Part shown: positions 16,637-26,345 of the stretch, piece by piece
How positions within the stretch are numbered: the stretch's first letter is position 1
How the letters are laid out: each line of letters begins with the position of its first letter
Assembly (NCBI GenBank): GCA_965226045.1
Contig: CBDDBU010000028.1
Coordinates: 558,001-622,000, forward strand
DNA from: CBDDBU01 sp965226045
Lineage (GTDB): Bacteria; Pseudomonadota; Alphaproteobacteria; VGEJ01
Direction: 5' to 3'
DNA length: 64,000 nt
Notes under the pieces: generated by a model
Told to the model about the DNA's origin: nothing
What the model saw: only the letters and a program-made list of their open reading frames with translations
The model's database searches: none
Position numbers and translations under genes: made by a program

Positions 16637-17878
16637 TTACGCGTGCTCGACCGCTGCGGCTGGAATCGGGTGGTCCACCGCGCGTTCGTCGATCGGCCAG
16701 TGCAAAATCGCTGCCGCTACCCCGAGCGCGATGGCGATCCACCACACCACATCGTAGGTTCCCGTCGCGTCGTAGAGGTAACCGCCGAGCCAGACGCCGG
16801 CGAACGAACCCAGCTGATGGCTCAGGAACACGACCCCGAACAGCGTCCCCATGTGCCGCATGCCGAAGATCTGGGCCACCAAGCCGCTGGTTAGCGGCAC
16901 GGTGCCCAACCAGAGCACGCCCATCACCGATGCGAACAACAGCGTCGACGTAACGCTCACCGGCACGATCAGAAAGACCGTGATGACCAACGCCCGGCCC
17001 AGATAGAGCATCGAAAGCACGTTTTTCTTGCTGTAGCGGCCGCCGAGGTAGCCGCACAGCAAGGAGCCCACGACGTTGAAAAGGCCGACCAGTGAGAGCG
17101 CCCAAGCGCCGATCGACGCATCGATCCCCGCATCGACGAGGTAGGCCGGCAGATGCACCGCGATGAACGCCACCTGGAAGCCGCAAACGAAGAAGCCGAC
17201 CGTCAGATAGCGATAACCCGCGTGCCCGGCCGCCTCGCGAAGTGCCGCGCCGACGTTCTGCGCGGTCCGCTCGGGCACGACGCTCTCGGCGCGGCGCCTC
17301 GCCAGTCCGGCGGCCAGCGGCATCATCACCAGCGAGCAGGCGGCGAGCAGCAGGAGCGCCGTCGACCAGCCATGGGCTTCGAGGAAGGATTGCCCGAGCG
17401 GCACCATCGCGAACTGACCGAATGAACCGATCGCCGTCGTGAATCCGAAGGCAAGGCTCCGCCGCTCCGGCGAGACCAGGCGACCGACGGCGGCCAACAC
17501 CACCGCGAAGCTGGTGGCCGAGAGGCCGAAGCCGATCAGGAAGCCCGCGCCGAGGTACATCTGCCAGGCGCCGGAAGTCTCGGCCATCAGATACACGCCG
17601 AGGGCGTAGATGAGGCTCCCTATCACCACCACCCGGCCCGAGCCGTAGCGGTCGGCGAAGGCGCCCGCGAACGGCTGGCCCAGGCCCCAAATCAGGTTCT
17701 GCAGCGCTAGGGCGAAGGCGAACACCTCCCGCCCCCATCCGAAATCGAGCGAGATCGGCTGCATGAACAGGCCGAAGGTCTGGCGGACGCCGATTGACAG
17801 CCAGGCGATCAGCCCGGCACAAATCACAACCAGAACGAGACGCGCGCGTGGTGACAAAGACGATCTCCGTGAGAACAC
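16637..17878 (-). CDS. MFS transporter, monocarboxylate/oxalate-formate-antiporter-like
   Basis: 413 residues with about 12 hydrophobic segments in two halves. The N-terminus LVLVVICAGLIAWLSIGVRQ with TFGLFMQPISLDFGWGRE resembles the OFA/monocarboxylate branch of the major facilitator superfamily. GAFADRYGSGRVV after TM2 is the MFS signature loop. A GTG at 17878 is taken as the start, though an internal TTG is possible. Substrate unknown. The start lies about 110 bp from the divergent polA start. Confidence 0.82.
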   Translation of the reverse strand: MFSRRSSLSPRARLVLVVICAGLIAWLSIGVRQTFGLFMQPISLDFGWGREVFAFALALQNLIWGLGQPFAGAFADRYGSGRVVVIGSLIYALGVYLMAETSGAWQMYLGAGFLIGFGLSATSFAVVLAAVGRLVSPERRSLAFGFTTAIGSFGQFAMVPLGQSFLEAHGWSTALLLLAACSLVMMPLAAGLARRRAESVVPERTAQNVGAALREAAGHAGYRYLTVGFFVCGFQVAFIAVHLPAYLVDAGIDASIGAWALSLVGLFNVVGSLLCGYLGGRYSKKNVLSMLYLGRALVITVFLIVPVSVTSTLLFASVMGVLWLGTVPLTSGLVAQIFGMRHMGTLFGVVFLSHQLGSFAGVWLGGYLYDATGTYDVVWWIAIALGVAAAILHWPIDERAVDHPIPAAAVEHA

Positions 17879-17989
17879 GATGAGCGGGTCCCTGCAAGAT
17901 CGGCGGCGGCGGCCACGCCGTCAAGGCATGGCGCCCAACCACTGGCCCGCGTGCTAGAGGGCGGGTTGGGACTCGTGGCATAGTGGGCC

Positions 17990-20764
17990 ATGGCAACCGC
18001 CCGCGCGGCGCCGGCGAGTGCCGGTCACCGCCAACGCATCTTTCTGATCGACGGCTCGGGCTACATCTTCCGGGCCTATCACGCGCTGCCGCCCTTGAGC
18101 CGCAGCGATGGCACCGCCACCGGCGCGGTGCTCGGTTTTTGCAACATGCTGAGCAAGCTTCTCGATGATGTCGCGGCCGATGGCGGCGGCCACATCGCGG
18201 TCATCTTTGACAAGGGCCACCTCACCTTCCGCAACGAGATTTACGCCGACTACAAGGCCAATCGCGAGGCGGCGCCCGAGGACCTGGTGCCGCAGTTCGC
18301 GCTTATCCGCGCCGCGACCCGTGCTTTCAACGTTCCCTGCATCGAGCACGAGGGATTCGAGGCCGACGATATCATCGCCACCTACGCCCGCATCGCCGCG
18401 GCCGAGGGTTATGAGGTGGTAATCATCTCCTCTGACAAGGACCTGATGCAGCTCGTGCGCGACGGTATCGGCATGTTCGATCCGATCAAGTCGCGCACCA
18501 TTGGGGTCGCGGAGGTGCGCGCCCGCTTCGGCGTTGATCCCGACCGGGTCGTCGATGTGCAAGCGCTGGCCGGCGATCCCACCGACAACGTGCCCGGCGT
18601 CCGGGGCATCGGCATCAAGACCGCGGCCGCATTGATCAATGAGTACGGCGATCTGGACGCGGTCCTGGCGCGCGCGGAGGAGATCAAGCAACCGAAGCGT
18701 CGCCAACTCTTGATCGACAGCGCCGATGACGCGCGCCTGAGCCTCGAACTCGTGCGGCTGCGCGATGATGTGCTGGTCGACGACGACATCCAGTCGCTGG
18801 CCGCCGCGCCGCTCGACCCCGATGTGCTGTTCCCGTTCCTCGACCAGATGGAATTTACCACGCTCGCCGAACGCTTGCGGCGCCGGTTCGAGGGGGCGGG
18901 CGGGCCGCCCGTCGCCGCCGAGGCGTTCACCCCCGAGGCGACGTCCTACCAGCTGATCGCCACTGTCGAGGACCTCGCCGCGTTCGTCGCGCGCGCGCGT
19001 GCTTCAGGCGTGGTGGCGATCGCCGTGCAAGGCGATTCACCGGCGCCGATGCGCGCCCGGCTGGTGGGTATCGCGCTCTCGATCGCTGTGGGGCGCGCAG
19101 TCTACGTGCCGCTCGTGCGCCACGGCACCACCGATCTTGTCGAGGCCGCCGAGGCGCCAGAGTCGCTCGCGCCAGAGGTGGCGCTGCCGCTGCTCACATC
19201 GCTGCTGGAGGACCCCTCGGTCCTCAAGGTCGGCCACGATATCAAGAACGACATGCAGCTCCTGGTCCGCCACCACATCGCGCCCGATCCGATCGACGAC
19301 ACGATGCTGCTTTCCTTCGTCCTTGGCGCCGGGGCCGATGGCCATGCCCTCGACGCGGTCGCAAGGCGCGAACTCGACGTTCCCCGCACGATCTTCAAAG
19401 AGGTCGCCGGCAGCGGGCGCAATCAGCTCCGCTTCGACCAGGTGCCGCTTGAAGGCGCCATCGCCTATGCGGGCCAAGCGGCAGACCTGATCGGCCGAGC
19501 GCGCAGCGCTCTCAGGCCGCGGCTCGTCGCCGCGCACCTCGTCAACGTCCATGAATTGCTTGAGCGGCCGCTGATCGCCGTGCTCTGCCGCATGGAGCGG
19601 AACGGCATCCGTATCGATCCGGCGGCTCTGGCCGAGCTCTCGGACGATTTCGGCCGCCGCATCGCCGCGTTCGAGACCGAGATCCATGCCCTTGCCAGCC
19701 GTCCCTTCAACATTGGCTCGCCCAAGCAGCTGGGCGAGATACTGTTCGACGAGATGGGGCTGTCGGGGGCGCGCAAGACCAAGACCGGCGCCTATGGCAC
19801 CGGTGCCGACATTCTCGAGGGTCTGGCGGCCGAGGGCCACGACTTGCCGGCGCGGGTTCTGGACTGGCGCCACCTCACCAAGCTCAAGAACACCTACACC
19901 GATACGCTGCAGGCCGAGATCAACCCCGCGACCGGTCGCGTTCACACTACCTACGCCATGGCCGGCGCGGCGACCGGGCGGCTCGCCTCGAACGATCCCA
20001 ACCTCCAGAACATCCCGGTGCGCACCGAGGAAGGGCGCAAGATCCGCCGCGCCTTCATCGCCGGGCCGGGCCGAGTGCTCCTTTCGGCCGACTACTCGCA
20101 GATCGAGCTTAGGCTGCTCGCTCACATGGCCGTGATCGAGCCGTTGCGTGAGGCGTTCGCGAACGGCGCCGATATCCACGCCATCACGGCGAGCCATGTG
20201 TTCGGCATGCCGATCGAGGGCATGGACCCTGCCGTCCGCCGCAGCGCCAAGGCGATCAACTTCGGCATCATCTACGGCATCAGCGCCTTCGGCTTGGCCC
20301 GCCAGCTCGGCATCGAGCGCGGTGAAGCGCAGAATTACATCGCGGCCTATTTCGAGCGCTATCCCGGCATCCGCGACTACATGGAGCGGACCAAGGACTT
20401 CTGCCGCCGTCACGGCTACGTCGAGACCATATTCGGGCGCCGCTGTCATCTGCCGGGCATCCATGACAAAAACCACGCCAAGCGTAGATTCGCCGAGCGC
20501 GCGGCGATCAATGCGCCGCTACAGGGCTCGGCGGCCGACATCATCAAGCGGGCGATGATTCGCATGGCGCCGGCGCTCGACGAGAGCGGGCTCGACGCCG
20601 CGATGCTCCTCTCGGTCCACGATGAACTGATCTTCGAGGTCGCAGAAGATCAAGTCGACGACCTCGCCGTGCTGGCCACGAAGGTCATGGGCGAGGTCGC
20701 GCACCTGTGCGTGCCGCTCACTGTCGATACCGGCGCCGGCCACAACTGGGACGAAGCGCACTAG
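17990..20764 (+). CDS. polA: DNA polymerase I
   Basis: 924 residues, used in Okazaki-fragment processing and repair. The 5'-3' exonuclease domain spans about 15-300 (FLIDGSGYIFRAYH; VISSDKDLMQLV). The polymerase domain has motif A DYSQIELR from residue 701, motif B RRSAKAINFGIIYG and motif C SVHDELIFE. The middle 3'-5' exonuclease domain is present but degenerate. The Exo I position reads VAIAVQGDS (345 Ala and 347 Gln where DxE is expected), Exo II reads GHDIKND (415-421), and Exo III reads YAGQAAD (493-499) with Ala where the catalytic Asp belongs. Proofreading is probably lost. The stop codon TAG at 20762-20764 lies in the CTAG target of IS1182 copy B. Confidence 0.97.
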   Translation: MATARAAPASAGHRQRIFLIDGSGYIFRAYHALPPLSRSDGTATGAVLGFCNMLSKLLDDVAADGGGHIAVIFDKGHLTFRNEIYADYKANREAAPEDLVPQFALIRAATRAFNVPCIEHEGFEADDIIATYARIAAAEGYEVVIISSDKDLMQLVRDGIGMFDPIKSRTIGVAEVRARFGVDPDRVVDVQALAGDPTDNVPGVRGIGIKTAAALINEYGDLDAVLARAEEIKQPKRRQLLIDSADDARLSLELVRLRDDVLVDDDIQSLAAAPLDPDVLFPFLDQMEFTTLAERLRRRFEGAGGPPVAAEAFTPEATSYQLIATVEDLAAFVARARASGVVAIAVQGDSPAPMRARLVGIALSIAVGRAVYVPLVRHGTTDLVEAAEAPESLAPEVALPLLTSLLEDPSVLKVGHDIKNDMQLLVRHHIAPDPIDDTMLLSFVLGAGADGHALDAVARRELDVPRTIFKEVAGSGRNQLRFDQVPLEGAIAYAGQAADLIGRARSALRPRLVAAHLVNVHELLERPLIAVLCRMERNGIRIDPAALAELSDDFGRRIAAFETEIHALASRPFNIGSPKQLGEILFDEMGLSGARKTKTGAYGTGADILEGLAAEGHDLPARVLDWRHLTKLKNTYTDTLQAEINPATGRVHTTYAMAGAATGRLASNDPNLQNIPVRTEEGRKIRRAFIAGPGRVLLSADYSQIELRLLAHMAVIEPLREAFANGADIHAITASHVFGMPIEGMDPAVRRSAKAINFGIIYGISAFGLARQLGIERGEAQNYIAAYFERYPGIRDYMERTKDFCRRHGYVETIFGRRCHLPGIHDKNHAKRRFAERAAINAPLQGSAADIIKRAMIRMAPALDESGLDAAMLLSVHDELIFEVAEDQVDDLAVLATKVMGEVAHLCVPLTVDTGAGHNWDEAH

Positions 20765-22442
20765 CAGCCTGTCGGACTGAGGTCCGCGAGAATGGGTGTG
20801 GACGGATCGCGATGTGGAGAGGTCATGGGATCGAGCGCCTTTCGTGAGGACACGGAGTGCGGTCGCTTGGCCGCGCGTACCGCAGGGTGAGTATACTCTT
20901 ATGCCCTCTCGTGAGGGCACGAAGTACGTTCGCTTGCTCGCGCGTGCCGCAAGGCGAGCATACTCTTATTCCTTTTCGCGAGGTACGGAGTCCGGCCGCC
21001 TGCTCAAGCGTATTGCAAGGTGAACATTCTCTTTATGTTCCAGGCCAGGGTCACCAGGTTCCATTCGCCCGTGACCTTGTCCAGGCCGCGTAGCGAGAAC
21101 TGGCGGAAGCCCATGGCCGATTTGATGATGCCGAACACCGGTTCCGGCGTTTGCTTGCGCAGGGCGTAGAGTTGCCGGCCCTCGGGCGTCGCCAGTCGAT
21201 GTGTCATCGCTTCCAGCGGCGTCGGGTTCTCCGGGGGCGGCGGCGCGCCGGCGAAGCGGTCCTTCCAGGAGAGATGATGGCGTTCCCGGCCGGGCGTGAT
21301 CAACGGCGCGATCTCGGCCTCGGCGCAGGCGTTCACGTTGGCCTCGCTGAAGTAGCCGCTGTCCGCCAGCAGGGTCTCGGGCGCGCCCAGCGCCTCGGGA
21401 AGGCGGGCGAGCGCTTCCAGCGCCGGCTCGATTTGCCGCTTGTCGTTGGGGGCCTGGACCACGTCGTTGGTGACCACCAGCAGGCTGTCGGCCGCCACCA
21501 GGGCTTGGGCGTTGTAGGCCTGTTCGAAGCCGCCGCCGGCCACCGGCATGATGCGCGAGTCCGCGTCGGTCAGATTGACCTGGTCCTTCGGCCCGGGCCC
21601 GGCCACCGGCGGCTCGGGTGGACGGCCGCCCGGCTTGCGGCCCGTCTTCTCGGCCTTCTCCGCGCGCGCCTCGAGCTTCGCCTCGTACTCGGCCCGTTCC
21701 CGCTCAAGGCGTTCGCGCGCCCGCGCCTCGATCACCGCCTTAGCCTCGGCGATGCGGGCCAGACGATCCTCGCGCCGGGCCAGTTCCTCGGGCACCGACA
21801 TCCCGTCGGGCACATCCGCCCCATCGGCCGCCTCCGCCAACGCCATCAACTCCGCCACCTCGGCCTTCAACCGGGCTTCGAGCTCGCAGGCGTGTTTCCA
21901 CGACAGCGCGCTGTGCCGGCTCGCGTTGGCGTGCACCTTGGTGCCGTCCAGCGCCACCGTGCCGAGCTTCAGCACCCCGGCTTCCCGGGCCAGCAGCAGC
22001 ACCTCGACGAACAGCCCTTCGATCCGGTCGAGAAAACGCCGCCGGAACGCGGCGATGGTATCGTGGTCGGGATGATCGTTGGCCGCGATGAAGCGGAAAG
22101 CGACAGAATCATAGGTCGCGCGCTCCAACTTGCGGCTCGAAAACACCCCCGTGGCGTAGCCGTAGACCAGAAGCCCCAGCAGCATGCTCGGGTGATAGGA
22201 CGCCGAGCCCGAGCCGCGATAGGCCTTCACGAACGCCGAGAGGTCCAACTGCTCGATCACCTCGACCACGAAGCGCGCCAGATGCCGCTCGGGAAGCCAT
22301 TCCTCCACCGACGGCGGCAGCAGAAACCCCGTCTCCCGGTCGACCGGTCGGAAATTGCTCATGACGGCCTCCATCACGCGCGGGCAAATCAACTGATACC
22401 ATCGAATCCTATTTCGACTCCCGGCTCAAGTCCGACAGGCTG
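20765..22442 (-). mobile_element. IS1182-family element, copy B
   Basis: 1678 bp, inverted relative to copies A, C, D and E, flanked by CTAG at 20761-20764 and 22443-22446. One flanking CTAG is the polA stop context; the other lies 17 bp from the end of pncB. The element fills the gap between two convergent genes and damages neither. It has the three tandem tail repeats. Confidence 0.95.
21004..22362 (-). CDS. IS1182-family transposase (copy B)
   Basis: 452 residues from the ATG at 22362, which follows GGAGGCCGTC; the frame continues 10 codons further to a TTG, but no better site is seen. N-terminal DUF772-type segment with SASYHPSMLLGLLVYGYATG and SSRKLERATYDSVAFRFI, then AFRRRFLDRIEGLF. 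The first catalytic Asp lies in TVALDGTKVHANASRHS. A coiled-coil insert of about 90 charged residues follows, then the DDE core with ADSGYFSEANVNAC. No stop or frameshift. Confidence 0.95.
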   Translation of the reverse strand: MSNFRPVDRETGFLLPPSVEEWLPERHLARFVVEVIEQLDLSAFVKAYRGSGSASYHPSMLLGLLVYGYATGVFSSRKLERATYDSVAFRFIAANDHPDHDTIAAFRRRFLDRIEGLFVEVLLLAREAGVLKLGTVALDGTKVHANASRHSALSWKHACELEARLKAEVAELMALAEAADGADVPDGMSVPEELARREDRLARIAEAKAVIEARARERLERERAEYEAKLEARAEKAEKTGRKPGGRPPEPPVAGPGPKDQVNLTDADSRIMPVAGGGFEQAYNAQALVAADSLLVVTNDVVQAPNDKRQIEPALEALARLPEALGAPETLLADSGYFSEANVNACAEAEIAPLITPGRERHHLSWKDRFAGAPPPPENPTPLEAMTHRLATPEGRQLYALRKQTPEPVFGIIKSAMGFRQFSLRGLDKVTGEWNLVTLAWNIKRMFTLQYA

Positions 22443-22463
22443 CTAGGACGCGGTTATCGCGCG

Positions 22464-23642
22464 TCAATCCTCGCCGCTGGCGACCAGCTTCCACGCCTCG
22501 GCGTCGGCACCGGGATCCGGGCTGGGCTGGGCCTCGCGCATCAGGAATTCCCGGCCGCGCTTGACCATCGGCTTGCCGTCGTACTCGATCACGTCCGCGG
22601 TGGCGTACGTTTCCTCCCAGCGCTCGGGCAGGTACGAGCCGGTGCCGATGGTATCGACGGGCGCGTTGACGCTTGCCATGACCTTGCATTTGGCCGGCCC
22701 GAAGCCTGAGGAAACCACGATCTTGACCGCGCTGAAACCGGCGTCGTCGAGCGCCTGGCGGACGTGGAAGATGGCGGCGGCGCTGACCCCGGTGCCGACC
22801 AGCCAGCGCAACTCGTGCTCGGTGCGGTACTGGCGTACCGCATTGGGGACGTGGCGATCAAGAACGGCATAGGAAGCGGCCGGGTCCAACCCCTCGATGA
22901 AACGCCCGCCGTGGGTGTCCAGCCGGATCGCCAACGCGCCCGCGGCGGCCAGGTCGAGAAAGCGCTCGCAGACGGCGATCGAGTCGGTCACCTCAAGGCC
23001 GAAGTAATCGACCAGCACCGTTAGCGGGGCGTCGGGGAACGTCTCGCGCGACATTTCGGCGGCGCGGACAGTCGAGCCCGCATAGCCGATCAACGCGTGC
23101 GGCATGGTTCCGAGGCCATGCTCGTTGCCGAAATAGTGCGCGGTGGCGTCGTTGGCGTTGCCGATGAAGCCAATCGCGCCGACATCGCGCTGGGCCGCGC
23201 GCGAGCCGACGCTCGCCGCATAGGCCATCAATTCGGCCATCTCGGTGCCGGCGCAGTGGCGGGCATCCATGGCGAGAAACGCGACGCCAGGCAGATCGCA
23301 ACACATCGCGTAGGCGTTGTACGCGGCGACGCAGGCGGGCCCGAGCTTCTGCAGATACAGAGTCTCGAGGTCGACCAGGTGTTGGAGCGAGCCCGACAGA
23401 TAGACGAGTGGTTCGCCCGCTCCCACCCACGCGCCCTCGTCGTGACGGAGCTCTATCTTGAACTCGACCCCCCGCGCTCGCGCCACCGACTCGATCCATT
23501 TCGCCATGACGCGCGGCGTGAAGATGATCGGGCGCCGCATGAAGATCGCGTAGGTGACCGGGACATCGCCAAACCGGGCGACGGTGGCACGGGTGCGCGC
23601 GAAGTAGCGGTCGGTGTAACGCGAGATATCCGATTCACGCAT
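22464..23642 (-). CDS. pncB: Nicotinate phosphoribosyltransferase
   Basis: 392 residues. It joins nicotinate and PRPP to give nicotinate mononucleotide in NAD salvage. The N-terminus DISRYTDRYFARTRATVARF contains the Y-TD-YF pattern of the family. The core has FLAMDARHCAGTEMAELMAY and GFIGNANDATAHYFG, with the phosphate-binding region near VVSSGFGPAKCKVMASVNAP and DTIGTGSYLP. The short form (about 390 residues) is common in alphaproteobacteria. The start ATG at 23642 is the first in frame. It is followed by IS1182 copy B 17 bp beyond the stop. Confidence 0.85.
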   Translation of the reverse strand: MRESDISRYTDRYFARTRATVARFGDVPVTYAIFMRRPIIFTPRVMAKWIESVARARGVEFKIELRHDEGAWVGAGEPLVYLSGSLQHLVDLETLYLQKLGPACVAAYNAYAMCCDLPGVAFLAMDARHCAGTEMAELMAYAASVGSRAAQRDVGAIGFIGNANDATAHYFGNEHGLGTMPHALIGYAGSTVRAAEMSRETFPDAPLTVLVDYFGLEVTDSIAVCERFLDLAAAGALAIRLDTHGGRFIEGLDPAASYAVLDRHVPNAVRQYRTEHELRWLVGTGVSAAAIFHVRQALDDAGFSAVKIVVSSGFGPAKCKVMASVNAPVDTIGTGSYLPERWEETYATADVIEYDGKPMVKRGREFLMREAQPSPDPGADAEAWKLVASGED

Positions 23643-23679
23643 GATCTCAAATCACCCTGCGCGGGGCGCTTGGGGCGGA

Positions 23680-25074
23680 TCAGGACGCCTTGGCGACCTG
23701 CGGCCTGTGGCGGCTCCGGCTGCGTCTAAGCGAGTCCGAGATCAGAAACGCGAGTTCGAGGCTTTGCGAGGCATTGAGGCGCGGATCGCAGTGCGTGTGG
23801 TAACGATTCGACAGCGCCTGTTCGGTGATCGCCTGGGCGCCGCCGAGGCACTCGGTCACGTCCTGGCCGGTCATCTCGAAATGCACGCCACCCGCGACCG
23901 TACCCTCGCTCTCGTGGGCGGCGAAGAAGCCGCCGACCTCCGCGAGGATGCGGTCGAAGGGGCGCGTCTTGTATCCGTTCGTGGCTTTGATCGTGTTGCC
24001 GTGCATGGGGTCGCACGACCACACTACCGTGCGCCCCTCACGCTTCACCGCGCGCAACAATGGCGGCAGCTTCTCCTCGACCTGATCGGAGCCCATGCGC
24101 GCGATGATGGTCAGCCGCCCCGGCTCGTTGTTCGGGTTGAGGATATCCATCAACCGCAACAGGGTATCAGCCCCGAGACTGGGGCCCGCCTTGAGGCCGA
24201 GCGGGTTGGCGACGCCGCGCAGGAACTCGACGTGGCCATGGTCTGGGGCGCGGGTCCGGTCGCCGACCCACAGCATGTGGGCCGAAATGTCGTAGTAGTC
24301 CCCAGAGGTGCTGTCGATCCTGGTCATGGCCTGCTCGTAGCAGAGCAATAGCGCCTCATGCGAGGTGTAGAAATCGGTCTGGCTCAGTTCCGGCACCGAG
24401 TCCTCGCCGAGCCCGATCGCGCCCATGAAGGCCAGCGTTTCGGTGATGCGGTCGGCGAGTTCGCGGTAGCGCTCGCCTTGGGGGCTGTCGGCCACGAAGC
24501 CCATGTTCCAGCCGTGGACGCGGTGCAGATCGGCGTAGCCGCCCTGGGCGAAGGCGCGGAGCAGATTGAGGGTCGCCGCCGCCTGGCTGTACGCCTGCAA
24601 TAGCCGGTCCGGATCCGGCCGCCGTGCTTCGGGCGTGAACTCCATCGCGTTGATGATGTCGCCGCGATAGCTCGGCAACTCGGTCCCGTCGCGGATCTCG
24701 ACATCGTCGGAGCGTGGTTTGGCGAACTGGCCTGCCATGCGGCCGACTTTGACGATCGGGCAGGCGGCGGCGTAGGTCAGGACTACCGCCATCTGCAGCA
24801 GCACGCGGAAGGTGTCGCGGATGTTGTCGGGGTGAAATTCGGCGAAGCTCTCGGCGCAGTCTCCGCCCTGCAACAAGAAGGCCCGGCCCTCGGCGACTTC
24901 GGCCAGATGACGTTTGAGACGGCGCGCCTCGCCCGCGAACACAAGCGGCGGAAAGTTTCCCAGGCGCGCCTCAACGGCGGCGAGCGCCGCTTGATCCTCG
25001 TACGCGGGCTGCTGACGGATCGGCTTGGTGCGCCAACTCTCCGGCGTCCAATCGCTCGCAACGCTCTTGGTCAT
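23680..25074 (-). CDS. 3-Deoxy-7-phosphoheptulonate synthase, class II
   Basis: 464 residues. It condenses PEP and erythrose-4-phosphate, the first step of the shikimate pathway. It is of the plant/mycobacterial (AroA-II) type, shown by SWRTKPIRQQPAYEDQAALA, PPLVFAGEARRLKRHLAEVA, FLLQGGDCAESFAEFHPDNI, VGRMAGQFAKPRS and RMGSDQVEEKLPPLL. The metal-binding Cys is in GGDCAE and the metal-site His in CDPMHGNT. Start ATG at 25074. It lies 37 bp upstream of pncB on the same strand; an operon is possible. Confidence 0.95.
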   Translation of the reverse strand: MTKSVASDWTPESWRTKPIRQQPAYEDQAALAAVEARLGNFPPLVFAGEARRLKRHLAEVAEGRAFLLQGGDCAESFAEFHPDNIRDTFRVLLQMAVVLTYAAACPIVKVGRMAGQFAKPRSDDVEIRDGTELPSYRGDIINAMEFTPEARRPDPDRLLQAYSQAAATLNLLRAFAQGGYADLHRVHGWNMGFVADSPQGERYRELADRITETLAFMGAIGLGEDSVPELSQTDFYTSHEALLLCYEQAMTRIDSTSGDYYDISAHMLWVGDRTRAPDHGHVEFLRGVANPLGLKAGPSLGADTLLRLMDILNPNNEPGRLTIIARMGSDQVEEKLPPLLRAVKREGRTVVWSCDPMHGNTIKATNGYKTRPFDRILAEVGGFFAAHESEGTVAGGVHFEMTGQDVTECLGGAQAITEQALSNRYHTHCDPRLNASQSLELAFLISDSLRRSRSRHRPQVAKAS

Positions 25075-25200
25075 GACCGCCCCCCGGGGTCCTTGAGGTC
25101 CGCGAAACTCCTGCCTATACGCTCGAATGTCCGAGAGTTCCAGCGCAAAGCAGGGCGCGGGGCGCCCGCGTTGGTCGCGTCTAAGGCCACGAATTGGGTG

Positions 25201-26082
25201 TTAGCCGCCGCCACGCAGCCCGCGCAAGAAGTCGGCCGCTTCGTGCGCCGGCACGACGGCGGCGCGCACCAGCTGGTCGAAGTGGCGGGTCAACACGCGA
25301 ACGTGCTCGATGGTGTTGAAGGCGAGGTACATCTGACCGACGTACACGGCCGCGCGCTGCGGCCCGAACACCGTATAAGGCGCGGAGTAGTGGGTCCGGC
25401 CATTGAAGAAGAAGATGCGCTGGGTCGGGTAGAGTTCCTCGATAAGGTCGATCATGTGGTCGAGCTGCCGGCGCCGCGCATCCGCCGACAGTTCGCGCCA
25501 AACTCCCTCGCCGTTTGCGAATGATTCCATCGCCTGCCTCGGCAGGCCGATCTCCATGTCGGTCTCCGGCATCCGCACGTAGGCCAGTCGGCCGTGCGAT
25601 GTCGCGATCGCCTCGTCGGTCGTTCTCGCGACGAAGTCCCGGTACTCGTAGTCAAGAACGTCCTCGGTCTTGACGAGATCGGGCAGGGTGGCCGGCACAT
25701 GGCGAATCTTATAGCCCACCGCCTCGCTGTACCAGCGGGCTAGGCTTTCGTCGATGCGGCCCCGAGGGCTCGGCGTGACCTCGATGGATTCGTGCAGGAT
25801 GTCGGCGCCGCGCTTGGCTTCGTGGCTGAGTCCAAGGAGCCAATCGAGGCTGACATGCAGTGCGAGCGCGATCGCTGCGACGGTGTCGGCGCGGGGCAGG
25901 CGATCGGTATCGGACGACAAGAGCTGCGACAGCGTCGATCGGTCGATCCCGACCCGGCCCGCCAGCGTCGAGCGATTGAACTGAGCGCGGCCCATTGCCT
26001 CTGCCAGGCGCTCGCGAAATCGGTGAGCGGTGGCCCGGCGGTCCATCAACGTATCTGGCGGCTGGTCCACAATTGTAACCAA
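25201..26082 (-). CDS. XRE-family transcriptional regulator with C-terminal sensor-like domain
   Basis: 293 residues. Residues 17-85 form a helix-turn-helix of XRE type (RFRERLAEAMGRAQFNRSTL, then GRVGIDRSTLSQLLSSDTDR and ALHVSLDWLLGLS). The C-terminal 190 residues are a separate domain of unknown function with PRQAMESFANGEGVWREL and RIFFFNGRTHYSAPYTVFGP; no known ligand motif is recognised. It stands alone, reading toward the DAHP synthase gene, with about 180 bp of intergenic DNA upstream before IS1182 copy C. Confidence 0.82.
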   Translation of the reverse strand: MVTIVDQPPDTLMDRRATAHRFRERLAEAMGRAQFNRSTLAGRVGIDRSTLSQLLSSDTDRLPRADTVAAIALALHVSLDWLLGLSHEAKRGADILHESIEVTPSPRGRIDESLARWYSEAVGYKIRHVPATLPDLVKTEDVLDYEYRDFVARTTDEAIATSHGRLAYVRMPETDMEIGLPRQAMESFANGEGVWRELSADARRRQLDHMIDLIEELYPTQRIFFFNGRTHYSAPYTVFGPQRAAVYVGQMYLAFNTIEHVRVLTRHFDQLVRAAVVPAHEAADFLRGLRGGG

Positions 26083-26345
26083 AGATGAAAAAAGTCATCA
26101 TATAGGTCTGTGGTGTCTGGCCCATGCAAATAGTAGCGCATTCCCACGTTGTTTCAGGAACCAGGCGTATCCACCCTATGGAACCGTGCGAACCACAGAT
26201 GCCATCGAGCTCCACATGCGGGCGGCTCGGGGCCGCCGGCCGCTTCGGCGGATCGACGTTCCTAGCAGCCTGTCGGACTTGAGCCGGGAGTCGAAATAGG
26301 ATTCGATGGTATCAGTTGATTTGCCCGCGCGTGATGGAGGCCGTC

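Noticed and set aside
16179..17996. 605-residue reverse-strand ORF across gor and the MFS gene
   Set aside because: It runs out of frame through two well-supported genes and has an Arg-rich composition typical of a shadow frame.
19037..20476. 479-residue ORF antisense to polA
   Set aside because: No family match; codon pattern mirrors the polA frame.
21151..22446. 431-residue ORF antisense to the IS1182 transposase (also 26262-27557, 42707-44002, 49545-50840)
   Set aside because: It is the same length in every copy only because the copies are identical. The translation is Arg/Gly/His-rich and matches no family; it is a GC-rich shadow of the transposase.
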